From Pseudomonas akapageensis (GTDB lineage Bacteria; Pseudomonadota; Gammaproteobacteria; Pseudomonadales; Pseudomonadaceae), in assembly GCF_011355085.1 (NCBI RefSeq), contig NZ_VXCP01000028.1, positions 1 to 64,000 of the forward strand: a stretch of 64,000 nucleotides of DNA. The letters run 5' to 3'. The notes under the pieces are model-generated. The model ran no database searches. It saw only the letters and a program-made list of their open reading frames with translations, and had not been told where the DNA came from. The position numbers and the translations under genes are program-made. How positions within the stretch are numbered: the first letter of the stretch is position 1; the number at the start of each line of letters is the position of its first letter. Of the stretch, positions 17,113 through 25,659 are shown one piece after another.

Positions 17113-18546
17113 ATGAAGAACAGGATTGTGCAACTTGCCCAGACGACCCTGCTCGCCGCGATGGCCTGCAGTGCGTTGCTGTCAGCGCCCGCCGGGGCGG
17201 CGCAACTGACGCCGGATGAGGCGAGGTCGATTGCCCGGGACGCTTACATCTATGGCTTCCCGCTGGTCGACAATTACCGCATCCAGCATGCCTATTTCGA
17301 AGACCGCAGCCATCCGGAATACAAGGCCCCGTGGAATCAACTGCACAGCGATGCGCGGGTCTACACCCCGGACGACAAGGCGATCCAGACGCCCAATTCG
17401 GACACGCCGTACTCGCAACTGGGCGCCGACTTGCGCAGCGAACCGCTGGTGTTGAGCATGCCGGCGGTAGAGGCGGGGCGTTACTACACGGCGCAGTTCA
17501 TCGACGCCTACACCCATAACTTTGCCTATGCCGGCAGCCGCACCACCGGCAATGAAGCCGGTAATTTCCTCCTGGTCGGGCCGGGCTGGAAGGGGGAAAC
17601 CCCGGCGGGTATCAAGCAGGTCTTCCGTTCCGAGACCGATTTCGTCTACGTGTTCTATCGCACCCAGCTGTTCAATCCGGCCGATATCGACAACGTCAGA
17701 AAAGTCCAGGCCGGCTTCAAGGTGCAACCCCTGTCCGCCTGGCTCGGGAAGCCGGCGCCGGTCGCTGCGCCCAGGATCGATTTCCCCGAACCGCTCAGTG
17801 TGGAGCAGGAGCGCAATTCCCTGCAGTTCTTCAACATCCTGAACTTCGTATTGAGCTATTGCCCGACTCATCCCTCCGAGCAGGCGTTGATGGAACGCTT
17901 TGCCAGACTCGACATTGGTGCGGGGCAACGGTTCGATGCACAAACACTGTCGCCCGAATTGCGCAAGGCCGTTGAACAAGGCATGGCCGATGCCTGGCAG
18001 GCCAACAGGGAACTGGACAAGCTGGCCGCCAGCGGTGCGCTGACCAGTGGCGACCTGTTGGGCAGCCGTGAATACCTGAAGAACAACTACCTGTATCGGA
18101 TGCGTGCGGCGGACTCCGGCATTTATGGCAACTCCAGGGAAGAGGCCATTTACCCCTCTTACATGGTGGACGCCGATGGCCAGAGACTCGATGGCGGCAA
18201 TCGCTATGTACTGCGTTTCGCGCCGGGTCAGTTGCCACCGGTCAATGCGTTCTGGTCGCTGACCCTGTACGAGTTGCCTTCGCGGCTGTTGGTGGCGAAC
18301 CCGCTCAAGCGTTACCTGATCAATGCGCCGATGCTGCCTGATCTGAAGCGTGACGCCGATGGTGGCCTCACCTTGTACATCCAGCACGACTCACCGGGCA
18401 AGGACAAGGAAACCAACTGGCTGCCAGCCCCCAAAGGTTCATTCCTGTTGGCCATGCGCCTGTTCTGGCCCAAGCCTGAAGCGCTCGATGGTGCCTGGAA
18501 AAAGCCGCCACTGCTCCGTGAACAACAGGTTCTGGCAAGTCACTGA
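17113..18546 (+). CDS. Secreted DUF1254/DUF1214 protein (paralogue 1)
   Basis: A 477-residue exported protein with a clear signal peptide (hydrophobic stretch about 8-28, cleavage probably after AGAA). The N-terminal half matches DUF1254 (DAYIYGFPLVDNYR, QTPNSDTPYSQLGADLRSE, GRYYTAQFIDAYTHNF) and the C-terminal quarter DUF1214 (PVNAFWSLTLYELP, DGGLTLYIQHDSPGKDKETNWLPAP). The family is periplasmic and of unknown function. It is followed 18 bp later by a shorter paralogue and then a sulfatase, and its ATG follows a run of A-rich sequence with GGAGAA. Tandem pairs next to sulfatases suggest a substrate-handling role in the periplasm, which is speculative. Confidence 0.85.
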   Translation: MKNRIVQLAQTTLLAAMACSALLSAPAGAAQLTPDEARSIARDAYIYGFPLVDNYRIQHAYFEDRSHPEYKAPWNQLHSDARVYTPDDKAIQTPNSDTPYSQLGADLRSEPLVLSMPAVEAGRYYTAQFIDAYTHNFAYAGSRTTGNEAGNFLLVGPGWKGETPAGIKQVFRSETDFVYVFYRTQLFNPADIDNVRKVQAGFKVQPLSAWLGKPAPVAAPRIDFPEPLSVEQERNSLQFFNILNFVLSYCPTHPSEQALMERFARLDIGAGQRFDAQTLSPELRKAVEQGMADAWQANRELDKLAASGALTSGDLLGSREYLKNNYLYRMRAADSGIYGNSREEAIYPSYMVDADGQRLDGGNRYVLRFAPGQLPPVNAFWSLTLYELPSRLLVANPLKRYLINAPMLPDLKRDADGGLTLYIQHDSPGKDKETNWLPAPKGSFLLAMRLFWPKPEALDGAWKKPPLLREQQVLASH

Positions 18547-18564
18547 CACTAAGAGGGAATGTTC

Positions 18565-19599
18565 ATGATCAAGTCACGCGTTGTTCTGGGCACCATGACC
18601 CTGGCCTTGATGGCCCCGACCTTGCTGCACGCGCAAGCAGCGCAAGAGAGCAGTGCCGTCACTGCCGACAATTTCGTCCGTGCCGAATCGGCCAGGTTCT
18701 TCGGCAACGTCATCAAACGCGGCGGTTTCGGCCAGTTTTCCCACTGGCGCGAGTTGTTGCCGATCGACAAGCAAGCGGTGGTGCGACCCAACCGCGACAC
18801 CCTGTATTCCTCGGCCGTGTTCGATCTCGACGCGGGCCCTGTGACCGTGACCCTGCCCGATGCCGGTGACCGCTACTTCTCGATGATTGCCATCAACGAA
18901 AACGAATACACACCAGGGGTTGTGTACAAGGCCGGCAGCTACACCTTCAGCAAGAAAACGATCGGCACGCGCTATGTGTTGCTGGGACTGCGCACCCTGG
19001 TCGACCCGGCGAATCCGGAAGACGTGAAGGCGGCCCATGCCCTGCAGGATGCGGTCAAGGTCAGTCAAGCGGGCGGTCCGGGGCGCTTCGAGATGACCGC
19101 CTGGGACCCGACCAGCCTGAACAAGGTGCGTGAAACCCTCCTTGCACTTGCTTCGAGCGTGCCGGATTCCAAGGGCATGTTTGGCACTGCGAAACAGGTC
19201 GATCCGGTCCGGCATTTGCTCGGCAGCGCTTCGGCCTGGGGCGGCAATCCGGAAAAGGATGCGTTCTATCTCAACGTCACGCCACAGCGAAATGACGGTA
19301 GTACGGTGCACCAGCTCAAGGTCAAGGACGTGCCGGTGGATGCCTTCTGGTCCGTGAGCGTCTACAACGCCGCCGGTTACTACGAAAAAAACCCCTATGA
19401 CGCCTACACCCTCAACAACCTCACGGCGAGGCGCGAGGGCGACGGCTCGGTGACGGTTCAGTTCGGTGGTTGCGATGGCAAGACCGCCAACTGCCTGCCG
19501 ACCATGCCGGGCTGGAACTACATGATCAGATTGTACAAGCCCCGGGCCCAGATCCTCGATGGAAGCTGGACATTCCCCGAGGCACGCCCGCTCGGTTGA
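18565..19599 (+). CDS. Secreted DUF1254/DUF1214 protein (paralogue 2)
   Basis: A 344-residue exported protein, shorter than its upstream neighbour. The signal peptide ends around LLHAQA. DUF1254 features are RPNRDTLYSSAVFDLDAGPV and DRYFSMIAINENEYTPG; the DUF1214 part is PVDAFWSVSVYNAAGYYEKNPYDAYTLNN and GWNYMIRLYKP. Start taken as ATG 18565 because AGAGGGA lies 7 nt upstream, whereas ATG 18559 would leave only 1 nt. Residues C-terminal to VQFGGCDG include a CDGKTANC pair that could form a disulfide. The function is unknown; the shared fold and adjacency to the sulfatase suggest joint action. Confidence 0.84.
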   Translation: MIKSRVVLGTMTLALMAPTLLHAQAAQESSAVTADNFVRAESARFFGNVIKRGGFGQFSHWRELLPIDKQAVVRPNRDTLYSSAVFDLDAGPVTVTLPDAGDRYFSMIAINENEYTPGVVYKAGSYTFSKKTIGTRYVLLGLRTLVDPANPEDVKAAHALQDAVKVSQAGGPGRFEMTAWDPTSLNKVRETLLALASSVPDSKGMFGTAKQVDPVRHLLGSASAWGGNPEKDAFYLNVTPQRNDGSTVHQLKVKDVPVDAFWSVSVYNAAGYYEKNPYDAYTLNNLTARREGDGSVTVQFGGCDGKTANCLPTMPGWNYMIRLYKPRAQILDGSWTFPEARPLG

Positions 19600-19632
19600 T
19601 TGAAAAACACTTGAACAATGGAGATGCGACAT

Positions 19633-21198
19633 ATGCGCATGAACAAATGGTTGCCCGCGCTGGTGCTGGCGACCTCGATGCTGGGCACTGCCTTTGCCGC
19701 CACGGCCGCGGACAAACCGAACATCCTGGTGATCTTCGGTGACGACATCGGCTATTCCAACCTCAGCGCCTACAACCAGGGCATGATGGGTTATGAAACG
19801 CCGAACATCGACCGCATCGCCAACGAAGGCGCGCTGTTTACCCATGCCTATGGCGAGCAGTCCTGCACGGCGGGGCGTTCGGCCTTCATTCTTGGCGAAC
19901 ATCCGTTCCGTACCGGTCTGTTGACCATCGGCATGCCCGGCTCCGAGCACGGCATTCCGGATTGGGCGCCGACCATTGGCAACGTGATGAAGCAGCAGGG
20001 CTACACCACCGGCCAGTTCGGCAAAAACCACATGGGCGACCGCGACAAACACTTGCCGACGAATCACGGTTTCGACGAGTTCTTCGGCAACCTGTACCAC
20101 ATGAACGCCGAAGAAGAGCCGGAAACCTACTACTACCCCAAGGACCCGGAGTTTCGCAAGAAATACGGCCCGCGCGGGGTGATTCATTCCTACGCCGACG
20201 GCAAGATCGAGGACACCGGTGCGCTGACTCGCAAGCGTATGGAAACCATCGATGAGGAGTTCGTGCAGGCCACCGAGAACTTCATCGACAAGGCACACAA
20301 GGCCGACAAGCCGTTTTTCGTCTGGTTCAACGCCACCCGCATGCACGTCTGGACGCACCTGAAGAAAGAATCCGAGGGCAAAACCGGCATCGGCCTGTAT
20401 CCGGACGGCATGGTCGAGCACGACGGCCAGGTCGGTGAGTTGCTGAAGAAGCTCGACGATCTGGGCATCGCCGACAACACCATCGTCATCTACACCACCG
20501 ACAACGGCGCGCAGAAAGTCAGCTGGCCGGACGGCGGCACTTCACCTTTCAATGGCGAGAAGGGCACCACCAACGAAGGCGGCCATCGCGTGCCACTGTT
20601 GGTGAAATGGCCGGGTGTGATCAAGCCGGGCAGCCACTTCAACAACATGATCGCCCACAACGACTGGATGCCGACCCTGGCCGCCGCAGCGGGCGCACCG
20701 AACCTGGTGGCTGATATGGCCAACGGCAGCAAGCTGGACGGCAAGCAGTACAAGGTCCACCTGGACGGCTACAACTTCCTGCCGTTCTTCAAGGGCGAGG
20801 CCAAGGACAGCCCGCGCGAAGAGTATTTCTACTTCGGCATGGGCGGTGAATTGAACGCCGTGCGCTGGCGTGACTGGAAGATCACGTTCGCCAGCATGAC
20901 CGGCTCCTTCGGTTCTGCGACCCGAACCGTGACCAATGCGCCAGTCGTTACCAATCTCAAGGCCGACCCGTTCGAGACAGCCCGCAGGGACTCACCGATG
21001 TCTATGCGCTGGGCTGCCGACCAACTGTGGCTGTTCGTACCGGTCCAGGAAAAAATCCAGTCCTTCATGGCAACCATCGGGCAGTTCCCGTTCCAGGAAG
21101 GCGTCAGCCTCAACCCGGCCAACATCAGTTACCAGAGCCTGGCGGTCAAGCAGGCGATGATGAAACTGCAGAAACTGACCCCGCCACCGGCGAACTGA
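19633..21198 (+). CDS. Periplasmic sulfatase (type I, formylglycine-dependent)
   Basis: A 521-residue exported sulfatase that should hydrolyse a sulfate ester. The signal peptide is MRMNKWLPALVLATSML to about AATA. Metal-binding D37-D38 lie in IFGDDIGYSNLS. The formylglycine site is C78 in SCTAGRSAFILG, the C-x-A-x-R variant instead of the common C-x-P-x-R. Further motifs are GKNHMGDRD and YTTDNG. ATG 19633 is chosen because GGAG is 9 nt upstream. Overall it resembles the arylsulfatase group with long C-terminal region (GRDSPMSMRWA-like end). A 60-bp stretch of this gene (20931-20990) recurs in degraded form at 23303-23361. Maturation needs a formylglycine-generating enzyme encoded elsewhere. 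Confidence 0.88.
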   Translation: MRMNKWLPALVLATSMLGTAFAATAADKPNILVIFGDDIGYSNLSAYNQGMMGYETPNIDRIANEGALFTHAYGEQSCTAGRSAFILGEHPFRTGLLTIGMPGSEHGIPDWAPTIGNVMKQQGYTTGQFGKNHMGDRDKHLPTNHGFDEFFGNLYHMNAEEEPETYYYPKDPEFRKKYGPRGVIHSYADGKIEDTGALTRKRMETIDEEFVQATENFIDKAHKADKPFFVWFNATRMHVWTHLKKESEGKTGIGLYPDGMVEHDGQVGELLKKLDDLGIADNTIVIYTTDNGAQKVSWPDGGTSPFNGEKGTTNEGGHRVPLLVKWPGVIKPGSHFNNMIAHNDWMPTLAAAAGAPNLVADMANGSKLDGKQYKVHLDGYNFLPFFKGEAKDSPREEYFYFGMGGELNAVRWRDWKITFASMTGSFGSATRTVTNAPVVTNLKADPFETARRDSPMSMRWAADQLWLFVPVQEKIQSFMATIGQFPFQEGVSLNPANISYQSLAVKQAMMKLQKLTPPPAN

Positions 21199-21229
21199 GC
21201 AATACATCCACTGTCCCTGAGGAAGAGCC

Positions 21230-22372
21230 ATGATTCCCCGCAATTTGTTCGAGCATGAACACGAAGAGTTCCGTAACACCGTTCGCCGCTTCCTGAGTGA
21301 GGAATGCACGCCGTTTCACGAGCAATGGGAAGAGGACCGCTGCGTGCCACGCGAGATCTGGCGCCGTGCCGGTGAGCTGGGCATGCTCAATGCGACGACC
21401 CCGGAGGCCTATGGTGGCCTGGGCCTGGATCGCCGTTTCTCGATGATCGCCTCCGAAGAAATCGCCTTTGCCAATACCACGGGCCTCAACGGCTTTTCGG
21501 TACACGACATCTGCGCCGGCTATTTCAACAACTTCGCCACCGAAGCGCAGAAACTGCAGTGGTTGCCGAAGATGGCCGAAGGCCTTGCCATCGCCGCGGT
21601 GGCGATGACCGAGCCCAATACCGGTTCCGATCTGCAGGCGGTAAAGACCCGTGCCGTGCTCGAAGGCGACGAATACGTCATCAACGGTGCCAAGACCTTT
21701 ATCTCCAATGGCACCAACTGCGACATCATCGTCGTCGTCGCCAGGACCGGTAACACCGGCAAGGGCTCCCAGGACCTCTCGCTGATCCTGGTCGAGGCCG
21801 ATCGCCCGGGCGTGATCAAGTCCAAGCCGCTGAAGAAGATTGGCTTGCACGCCCAGGACACCACCATGCTGTTCTTCGAAGACGTTCGCGTGCCGAAAGA
21901 CAATGTGCTCGGCGGCGTGCCAGGGCTGGGTTTCATTCAATTGATGAAGGAACTGGCCTGGGAGCGCCTGGCCATTTCCATCAGCAGCATTTCCGGCGCC
22001 CAGGCGGTGCTCGACCACACCATCGACTACACCCGTGGCCGCACCGTGTTTGGCAAGCCGATCATCGACTTCCAGAACTCGCGCTTCAAACTCGCCGACT
22101 TGAAGGCCGAGATCACCATCGGCCAGACCTACGTCGATCGCTGCATGGAGCTGTGCCTCAAGCACGAGCTGACCACCGACGCGGCGGCGGCGGCCAAGCT
22201 GTACTGCTCGGAGTTGTATTCGAAGGTGGTCGATCAGTGCCTGCAACTGCACGGTGGCAACGGCTATATGCTCGAGTACCCGGTGGCCCGGCATTACCTG
22301 GACAGTCGTGTGAGCCGTATCTACGGTGGCGCCAACGACATCATGCGTGAGTTGGTCGCTCGAACCCTGTAA
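21230..22372 (+). CDS. Acyl-CoA dehydrogenase
   Basis: A 380-residue flavoprotein that introduces the 2,3-double bond of acyl-CoA. FAD and substrate motifs are present: MTEPNTGSDL (126-135), FISNG (157-161), GGNGYMLEYPVARHYLD near 340 and IYGGANDIM near 365. The catalytic base appears to be E245 in ELAWERLAIS, the position used by long-chain and isovaleryl-CoA dehydrogenases, because the later YEGT-type Glu is absent (YGGA). It is the last gene of the plus-strand block that starts with the thiolase and supplies the first step of the beta-oxidation set. GAGGAAGAG precedes ATG 21230. Its 3' end and the bases after it recur at 23364-23394. Confidence 0.9.
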   Translation: MIPRNLFEHEHEEFRNTVRRFLSEECTPFHEQWEEDRCVPREIWRRAGELGMLNATTPEAYGGLGLDRRFSMIASEEIAFANTTGLNGFSVHDICAGYFNNFATEAQKLQWLPKMAEGLAIAAVAMTEPNTGSDLQAVKTRAVLEGDEYVINGAKTFISNGTNCDIIVVVARTGNTGKGSQDLSLILVEADRPGVIKSKPLKKIGLHAQDTTMLFFEDVRVPKDNVLGGVPGLGFIQLMKELAWERLAISISSISGAQAVLDHTIDYTRGRTVFGKPIIDFQNSRFKLADLKAEITIGQTYVDRCMELCLKHELTTDAAAAAKLYCSELYSKVVDQCLQLHGGNGYMLEYPVARHYLDSRVSRIYGGANDIMRELVARTL

Positions 22373-22481
22373 ATCCATTTTCCGGCGCAGCGGCGAACCC
22401 CGCGTGCACCGGACTCTGTGGCAGGGACGGCCTGTCCGCCCCTGCCACGCGTTGTTTGCGACATTACCTTTCGTACAAAAC

Positions 22482-23042
22482 CTAGCCGTATCTTTTGGAT
22501 ATTTCAAGGTAAAAATCAAGTACTAAGTTATTGTCACCCCCATCCACTATTTGATAATTGTAGTTAGGGTATTCGAAGTCATTCGGGTTTTCATCTGGGC
22601 GTCGCCGCCACTTCAATTCATTCCTGTTTTTATTCAGGATTCTAATGGGGCTAATGGTATCCGGGAGGTTGTCGCCCGTTACGATATTTCCATTGTGTGA
22701 TATCTCAAAGAATGTGAATGGTTCAGTAGATGAAACTTTATTCCATGCGCCGACCATGTCTTGAGCGGCGCCGCTTTCAGCAACGCTCATTGTGTAGCCT
22801 TCGAAAGCACCTGAGTTAACGATAATTCTGTATTTATTGTTAGTGTATTGATGTTCAAATCTTAGCTCGACTGGAGTGGTGTCCCGATAGTTTAGATTTA
22901 GCCAGTCATCATTGACTACCTTGTATTTCACGTTGTTGTAAAAATCTATCTCTCGTACAAACTTTGAAAGTGTAACAGGGATGCGGCTGTGGTGGTTGTT
23001 GTCAACCTTGCCGTATAAGCGGGCAATAAATGACTTGGCCAT
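22482..23042 (-). CDS. Orphan hypothetical protein in an AT-rich islet
   Basis: A 186-residue protein that I do not recognise. It is rich in Asn, Tyr and Asp, has no signal peptide or membrane helix, and alternates hydrophobic and polar residues in a way that suggests an all-beta fold (for example LRFEHQYTNNKYRIIV, PFTFFEISHNGNIV, NNLVLDFYLEISKRYG). Codon use is strikingly AT-rich (many ATT, TTT, AAT, GAT) compared with every neighbour, and the following 250 bp remain AT-rich, so it was probably acquired horizontally. A GGAG-like site (AAAGGAGCACACC) lies just before ATG 23042. It lies between the acyl-CoA dehydrogenase and a scar of duplicated sulfatase/dehydrogenase sequence next to a RAYT element. 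Confidence 0.7.
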   Translation of the reverse strand: MAKSFIARLYGKVDNNHHSRIPVTLSKFVREIDFYNNVKYKVVNDDWLNLNYRDTTPVELRFEHQYTNNKYRIIVNSGAFEGYTMSVAESGAAQDMVGAWNKVSSTEPFTFFEISHNGNIVTGDNLPDTISPIRILNKNRNELKWRRRPDENPNDFEYPNYNYQIVDGGDNNLVLDFYLEISKRYG

Positions 23043-23597
23043 GGTGTGCTCCTTTCGGTGGGACGTCTCTTGCTCAAGTTTTACTTCCTTGGACGTAGAA
23101 AAAGGTAAACTTTTTTCGGGCGGGGTGATACTGATAGATCTACTAGGGTTTTTATAACGTTTTCTTGGATGTGTGAGTTTTTTAAAGCGATTTTTTAGTT
23201 TTTTTTTGCAGGCATCTCACAGGGCTCAAGTTGATATGCGCCTCGAGGGCAAGCATCGGTACTGAACTAGGCGCTGTACGAAATTTGGGGAAAACCAACT
23301 GAGACCAATGCGCCAGTCGTTATCAATCTCAAGGCTGATCCGTTCGAGACTGCAGGGACTCTGCGCACCCTGTAAATCCAGTTTCCGGAGCAGCTGCTTG
23401 GGTCGGCGTATCCCGGAGGACGGAGCCGAAGCGGGCGCAGGATCTCAAGATCGCCGGGGAGCCCCTGCGGGCAAGACGGTATCTACGGCTTACGCGTGAA
23501 GCCGGTCGCTGTGCAACATCCTGAAAGTGCAGATGCCTCCGAAAATCCCCATTAACGCTAGCCTTTCTTCCCATCACCCAGCGCAGGAGAGGCAAGG
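23043..23597. other. Non-coding stretch between the AT-rich gene and the RAYT gene
   Basis: About 555 bp without a convincing gene. The first 250 bp are AT-rich with long T and A runs (around 23140-23210) and may hold the promoter of the orphan gene. From 23303 to 23394 it carries the remnant of sulfatase and acyl-CoA dehydrogenase sequence described separately. From 23435 it holds the left 37-bp inverted repeat of the RAYT element. Confidence 0.7.
23303..23394 (+). repeat. Remnant of a duplicated sulfatase / acyl-CoA dehydrogenase segment
   Basis: Bases 23303-23350 match 20931-20978 of the sulfatase gene at 45 of 48 positions (three C/T differences), and the match continues imperfectly to CAGGGACTC. 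Bases 23364-23394 match 22361-22391, the end of the acyl-CoA dehydrogenase gene with its stop codon, at 28 of 31. The order and orientation are the same as in the original, but the 1.37 kb between the two matches is missing. Confidence 0.85.
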
Positions 23598-24053
23598 ATG
23601 CCCAGGCCAAACGCCCATCGCTTATACAGCGGACGTGTCAGCGAGCCAGGTCGAATCTACCTGGTTACCACCAATACCGAACAACGCAAACCAGTGTTTT
23701 CCAACTGGCGCATCGGTCGGCTTTTGGTCGGGCAGCTCAGAACCGCCCATGAAGAAGGCCTGGTCGCCTCTTTGGCTTGGGTGGTGATGCCGGACCATGC
23801 CCACTGGCTGTTCCAGTTGCAGAACACATCGCTCGCCTGCCTGATGAGTCGCGTCAAATCGCGAAGCAGCCGTGCGATAAATCGAGTGAGCGGCGGCAAC
23901 GGGCGACTTTGGCAGAAGGGGTACCATGACAGAGCGATTCGCCAGGAAGAAGAACTGAAACAGATTGCTCGTTATGTGATTGCCAACCCGCTGCGCGCCG
24001 GGTTGGTTGGCCATATTGGTGACTATCCATTGTGGGATGCGATTTGGTTGTGA
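23598..24053 (+). CDS. REP-associated tyrosine transposase (RAYT, Y1/HUH family)
   Basis: A 151-residue single-domain HUH nuclease. The HUH metal site is H67-x-H69 in VMPDHAHWLFQ and the nucleophile is Y126 in ARYVIANPLRAGLV. The protein has the usual length and the basic segment SRVKSRSSRAINR for binding REP hairpins. It recognises, cuts and possibly spreads REP sequences in single-stranded form. All key residues are present, so it may be active. ATG 23598 has AGGCAAGG directly upstream. It lies between inverted repeats (23435-23471 and 24133-24169). Confidence 0.93.
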   Translation: MPRPNAHRLYSGRVSEPGRIYLVTTNTEQRKPVFSNWRIGRLLVGQLRTAHEEGLVASLAWVVMPDHAHWLFQLQNTSLACLMSRVKSRSSRAINRVSGGNGRLWQKGYHDRAIRQEEELKQIARYVIANPLRAGLVGHIGDYPLWDAIWL

Positions 24054-24102
24054 TCGCGGCAACACCGACCAAGCGCTAACTTCGGGGCAAACCGTAGCCC
24101 GG

Positions 24103-24207
24103 TGTAGCCGCTGCCGCAGGCTGCGCTGGAGTCCCGCAGGGGCTCCTCGGCGATCTTGAGATCCTGCGCCTGCTGCGAAGGCGAGCGCAGCCTTCGGCAG
24201 CGGCTAC
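24103..24207. repeat. Inverted REP pair downstream of the RAYT gene
   Basis: GTAGCCGCTGCCGCAGGCTGCG (from 24103) is mirrored by AGCGCAGCCTTCGGCAGCGGCTAC (24184-24207). It differs from the GTAGGAGC-type REPs elsewhere in the window, so it is probably the cognate target of this RAYT. Confidence 0.8.
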
Positions 24208-24288
24208 GGGGGTCGTGTTTCTCCCCGAAGATAGCGGTTGCCCGGAGGGGGCAGTACGGTATCTACAGATTGCAGCAGCTCCGACAGA

Positions 24289-25650
24289 TCAACGCAACCC
24301 ATCAGTCCGCAACGCCGCCGGCGTGTAGTCAAACACCTTCGCCGTCAACCCATACTGGGTATTACGCGATTCCTCGTTACGCAGACCCAGCACCAGATAG
24401 CGGCCGGAAATCAGGTCATACAGCGTTTCGGCGGCTGCGTAGGTGGTCTGCTGGTCATAACGGAACAGCGGGTGACCCTCGGCGACGCGCCACAGTTGGC
24501 CGCGACCGTCGTAGTGGTCGACCTCGACGATCTGCCAGGTGTCTTCGTCCACGTACATATGGCGCTTGGTGTAGACATGACGCGCGCCCAGCTTGAGCGT
24601 TGCCACGATTTCCCAGACGCGGTGCAACTCGTAACGGGTGTGGTCCGGGTTGATGTGGCCGGCCTTGACGATGTCGTCGTACTTCAGCGCGGTGGATTCG
24701 AGCTTGTAGCTGTTGTACGGGATGTACAGTTCCTTCTTGCCCACCAGCTGCCAGTCGTAACGGTCCGGTGCGCCGTTGAACATGTCCAGGTTATCCGCGG
24801 TGCGCAGGCCGTCGGAGGAGGAGCCCGGGCCGTCGTAGGCCAGCTGCGGGGCGCGGCGGACACGGCGCTGCCCGGCGCTGTAGACCCAGGCCATGCGCGG
24901 TTCCTTCACCTGATCGAGGGTCTCATGGACCAGTGCCACGGTACCGGCCAGGCGCGCCGGTGCGGTGACCTGCTGCTTGTAGAAGTACAGGAGGTTGGCG
25001 GCGCGATCGGCCGGCAGATCCTGGACACTTTCCGGGTAGATGGTTTCTTCTTCGAAACGCACCGGCGTGTAGGAGCCGTCTACCTGCGGGGTGGCCTGGA
25101 TGTAGCTGCGGCGCTGGCTGCCGCCCAGGTAACGGGTGACGTGGTTCCACACCACCTCGACGCCGTTCTTCGGAATCGGGTAGGCGAAGTAGCCGTGGAA
25201 GTTGGCCACGCCGTCGCCATTATTGATCGTCTGGATACTTAGCGCGTTCTGCTTGGCGTCCTCGGCAATGGCCTGGGGCACCGATGCGGTACGGTGGGTC
25301 GGGTAGACCGGGATCTTGTAGGTGTCCGGATAGCGATTGAACAGGGCCATCTGGCCGTCGGTCAATTTGGACTGGTACTGGGCGGCATTGGCCGCGGTGA
25401 TCACGAACAGAGGCTTTTCCGCCGCGAACGGATCGGCGACAAAACCGCTGGGCTGTACCTGGCCCGCCGTCTTCGGCAGCCCGCCGGTCCAGGCCGGAAT
25501 ACTGCCGTCGGCGTTGCCCGCCTTTTCGGCGCCCAGCGGCGTCAGTACGGTGCCGAGTTTGTTCGCTTCATCAGCGGGTACTGCTGCCATGACATGGCAG
25601 GCCAACAGGCTGAGTGCCAGGATGCAACCTTTTTGAATTGTTTTTTTCAT
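24289..25650 (-). CDS. DUF1329 periplasmic (LolB-like) protein, intact copy
   Basis: A 453-residue exported protein with a signal peptide (MKKTIQKGCILALSLLACHVMA). Family signatures include ADGSIPAWTGG (about 48-58), GQMALFNRYPDTYKIPVYPTHR, QRRVRRAPQLAYDGPG, MFNGAPDRYDW and DEDTWQIVEVDHYDGRGQLWRV. DUF1329 proteins have a LolB-like fold and almost always accompany DUF1302 outer-membrane proteins in operons for hydrophobic substrates; they are thought to ferry lipid-like molecules across the periplasm, which is not firmly established. The gene follows the DUF1302 gene after 9 nt. A damaged paralogue lies at 10444-11560. Confidence 0.9.
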   Translation of the reverse strand: MKKTIQKGCILALSLLACHVMAAVPADEANKLGTVLTPLGAEKAGNADGSIPAWTGGLPKTAGQVQPSGFVADPFAAEKPLFVITAANAAQYQSKLTDGQMALFNRYPDTYKIPVYPTHRTASVPQAIAEDAKQNALSIQTINNGDGVANFHGYFAYPIPKNGVEVVWNHVTRYLGGSQRRSYIQATPQVDGSYTPVRFEEETIYPESVQDLPADRAANLLYFYKQQVTAPARLAGTVALVHETLDQVKEPRMAWVYSAGQRRVRRAPQLAYDGPGSSSDGLRTADNLDMFNGAPDRYDWQLVGKKELYIPYNSYKLESTALKYDDIVKAGHINPDHTRYELHRVWEIVATLKLGARHVYTKRHMYVDEDTWQIVEVDHYDGRGQLWRVAEGHPLFRYDQQTTYAAAETLYDLISGRYLVLGLRNEESRNTQYGLTAKVFDYTPAALRTDGLR

Positions 25651-25659
25651 GATCAGACC

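Larger units (their letters stand above)
23435..24207 (+). mobile_element. REP-associated transposase cassette with 37-bp inverted repeats
   Basis: The sequence from GCGCAGGATCTC at 23435-23471 recurs as its reverse complement at 24133-24169 with one mismatch in 37. The right copy is nested inside an inverted REP pair (GTAGCCGCTGCCGCAGG at 24103 and its complement ending at 24207). The single gene inside is a Y1 RAYT transposase. REP palindromes flanking a RAYT gene form a REPtron-like unit. Confidence 0.8.
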
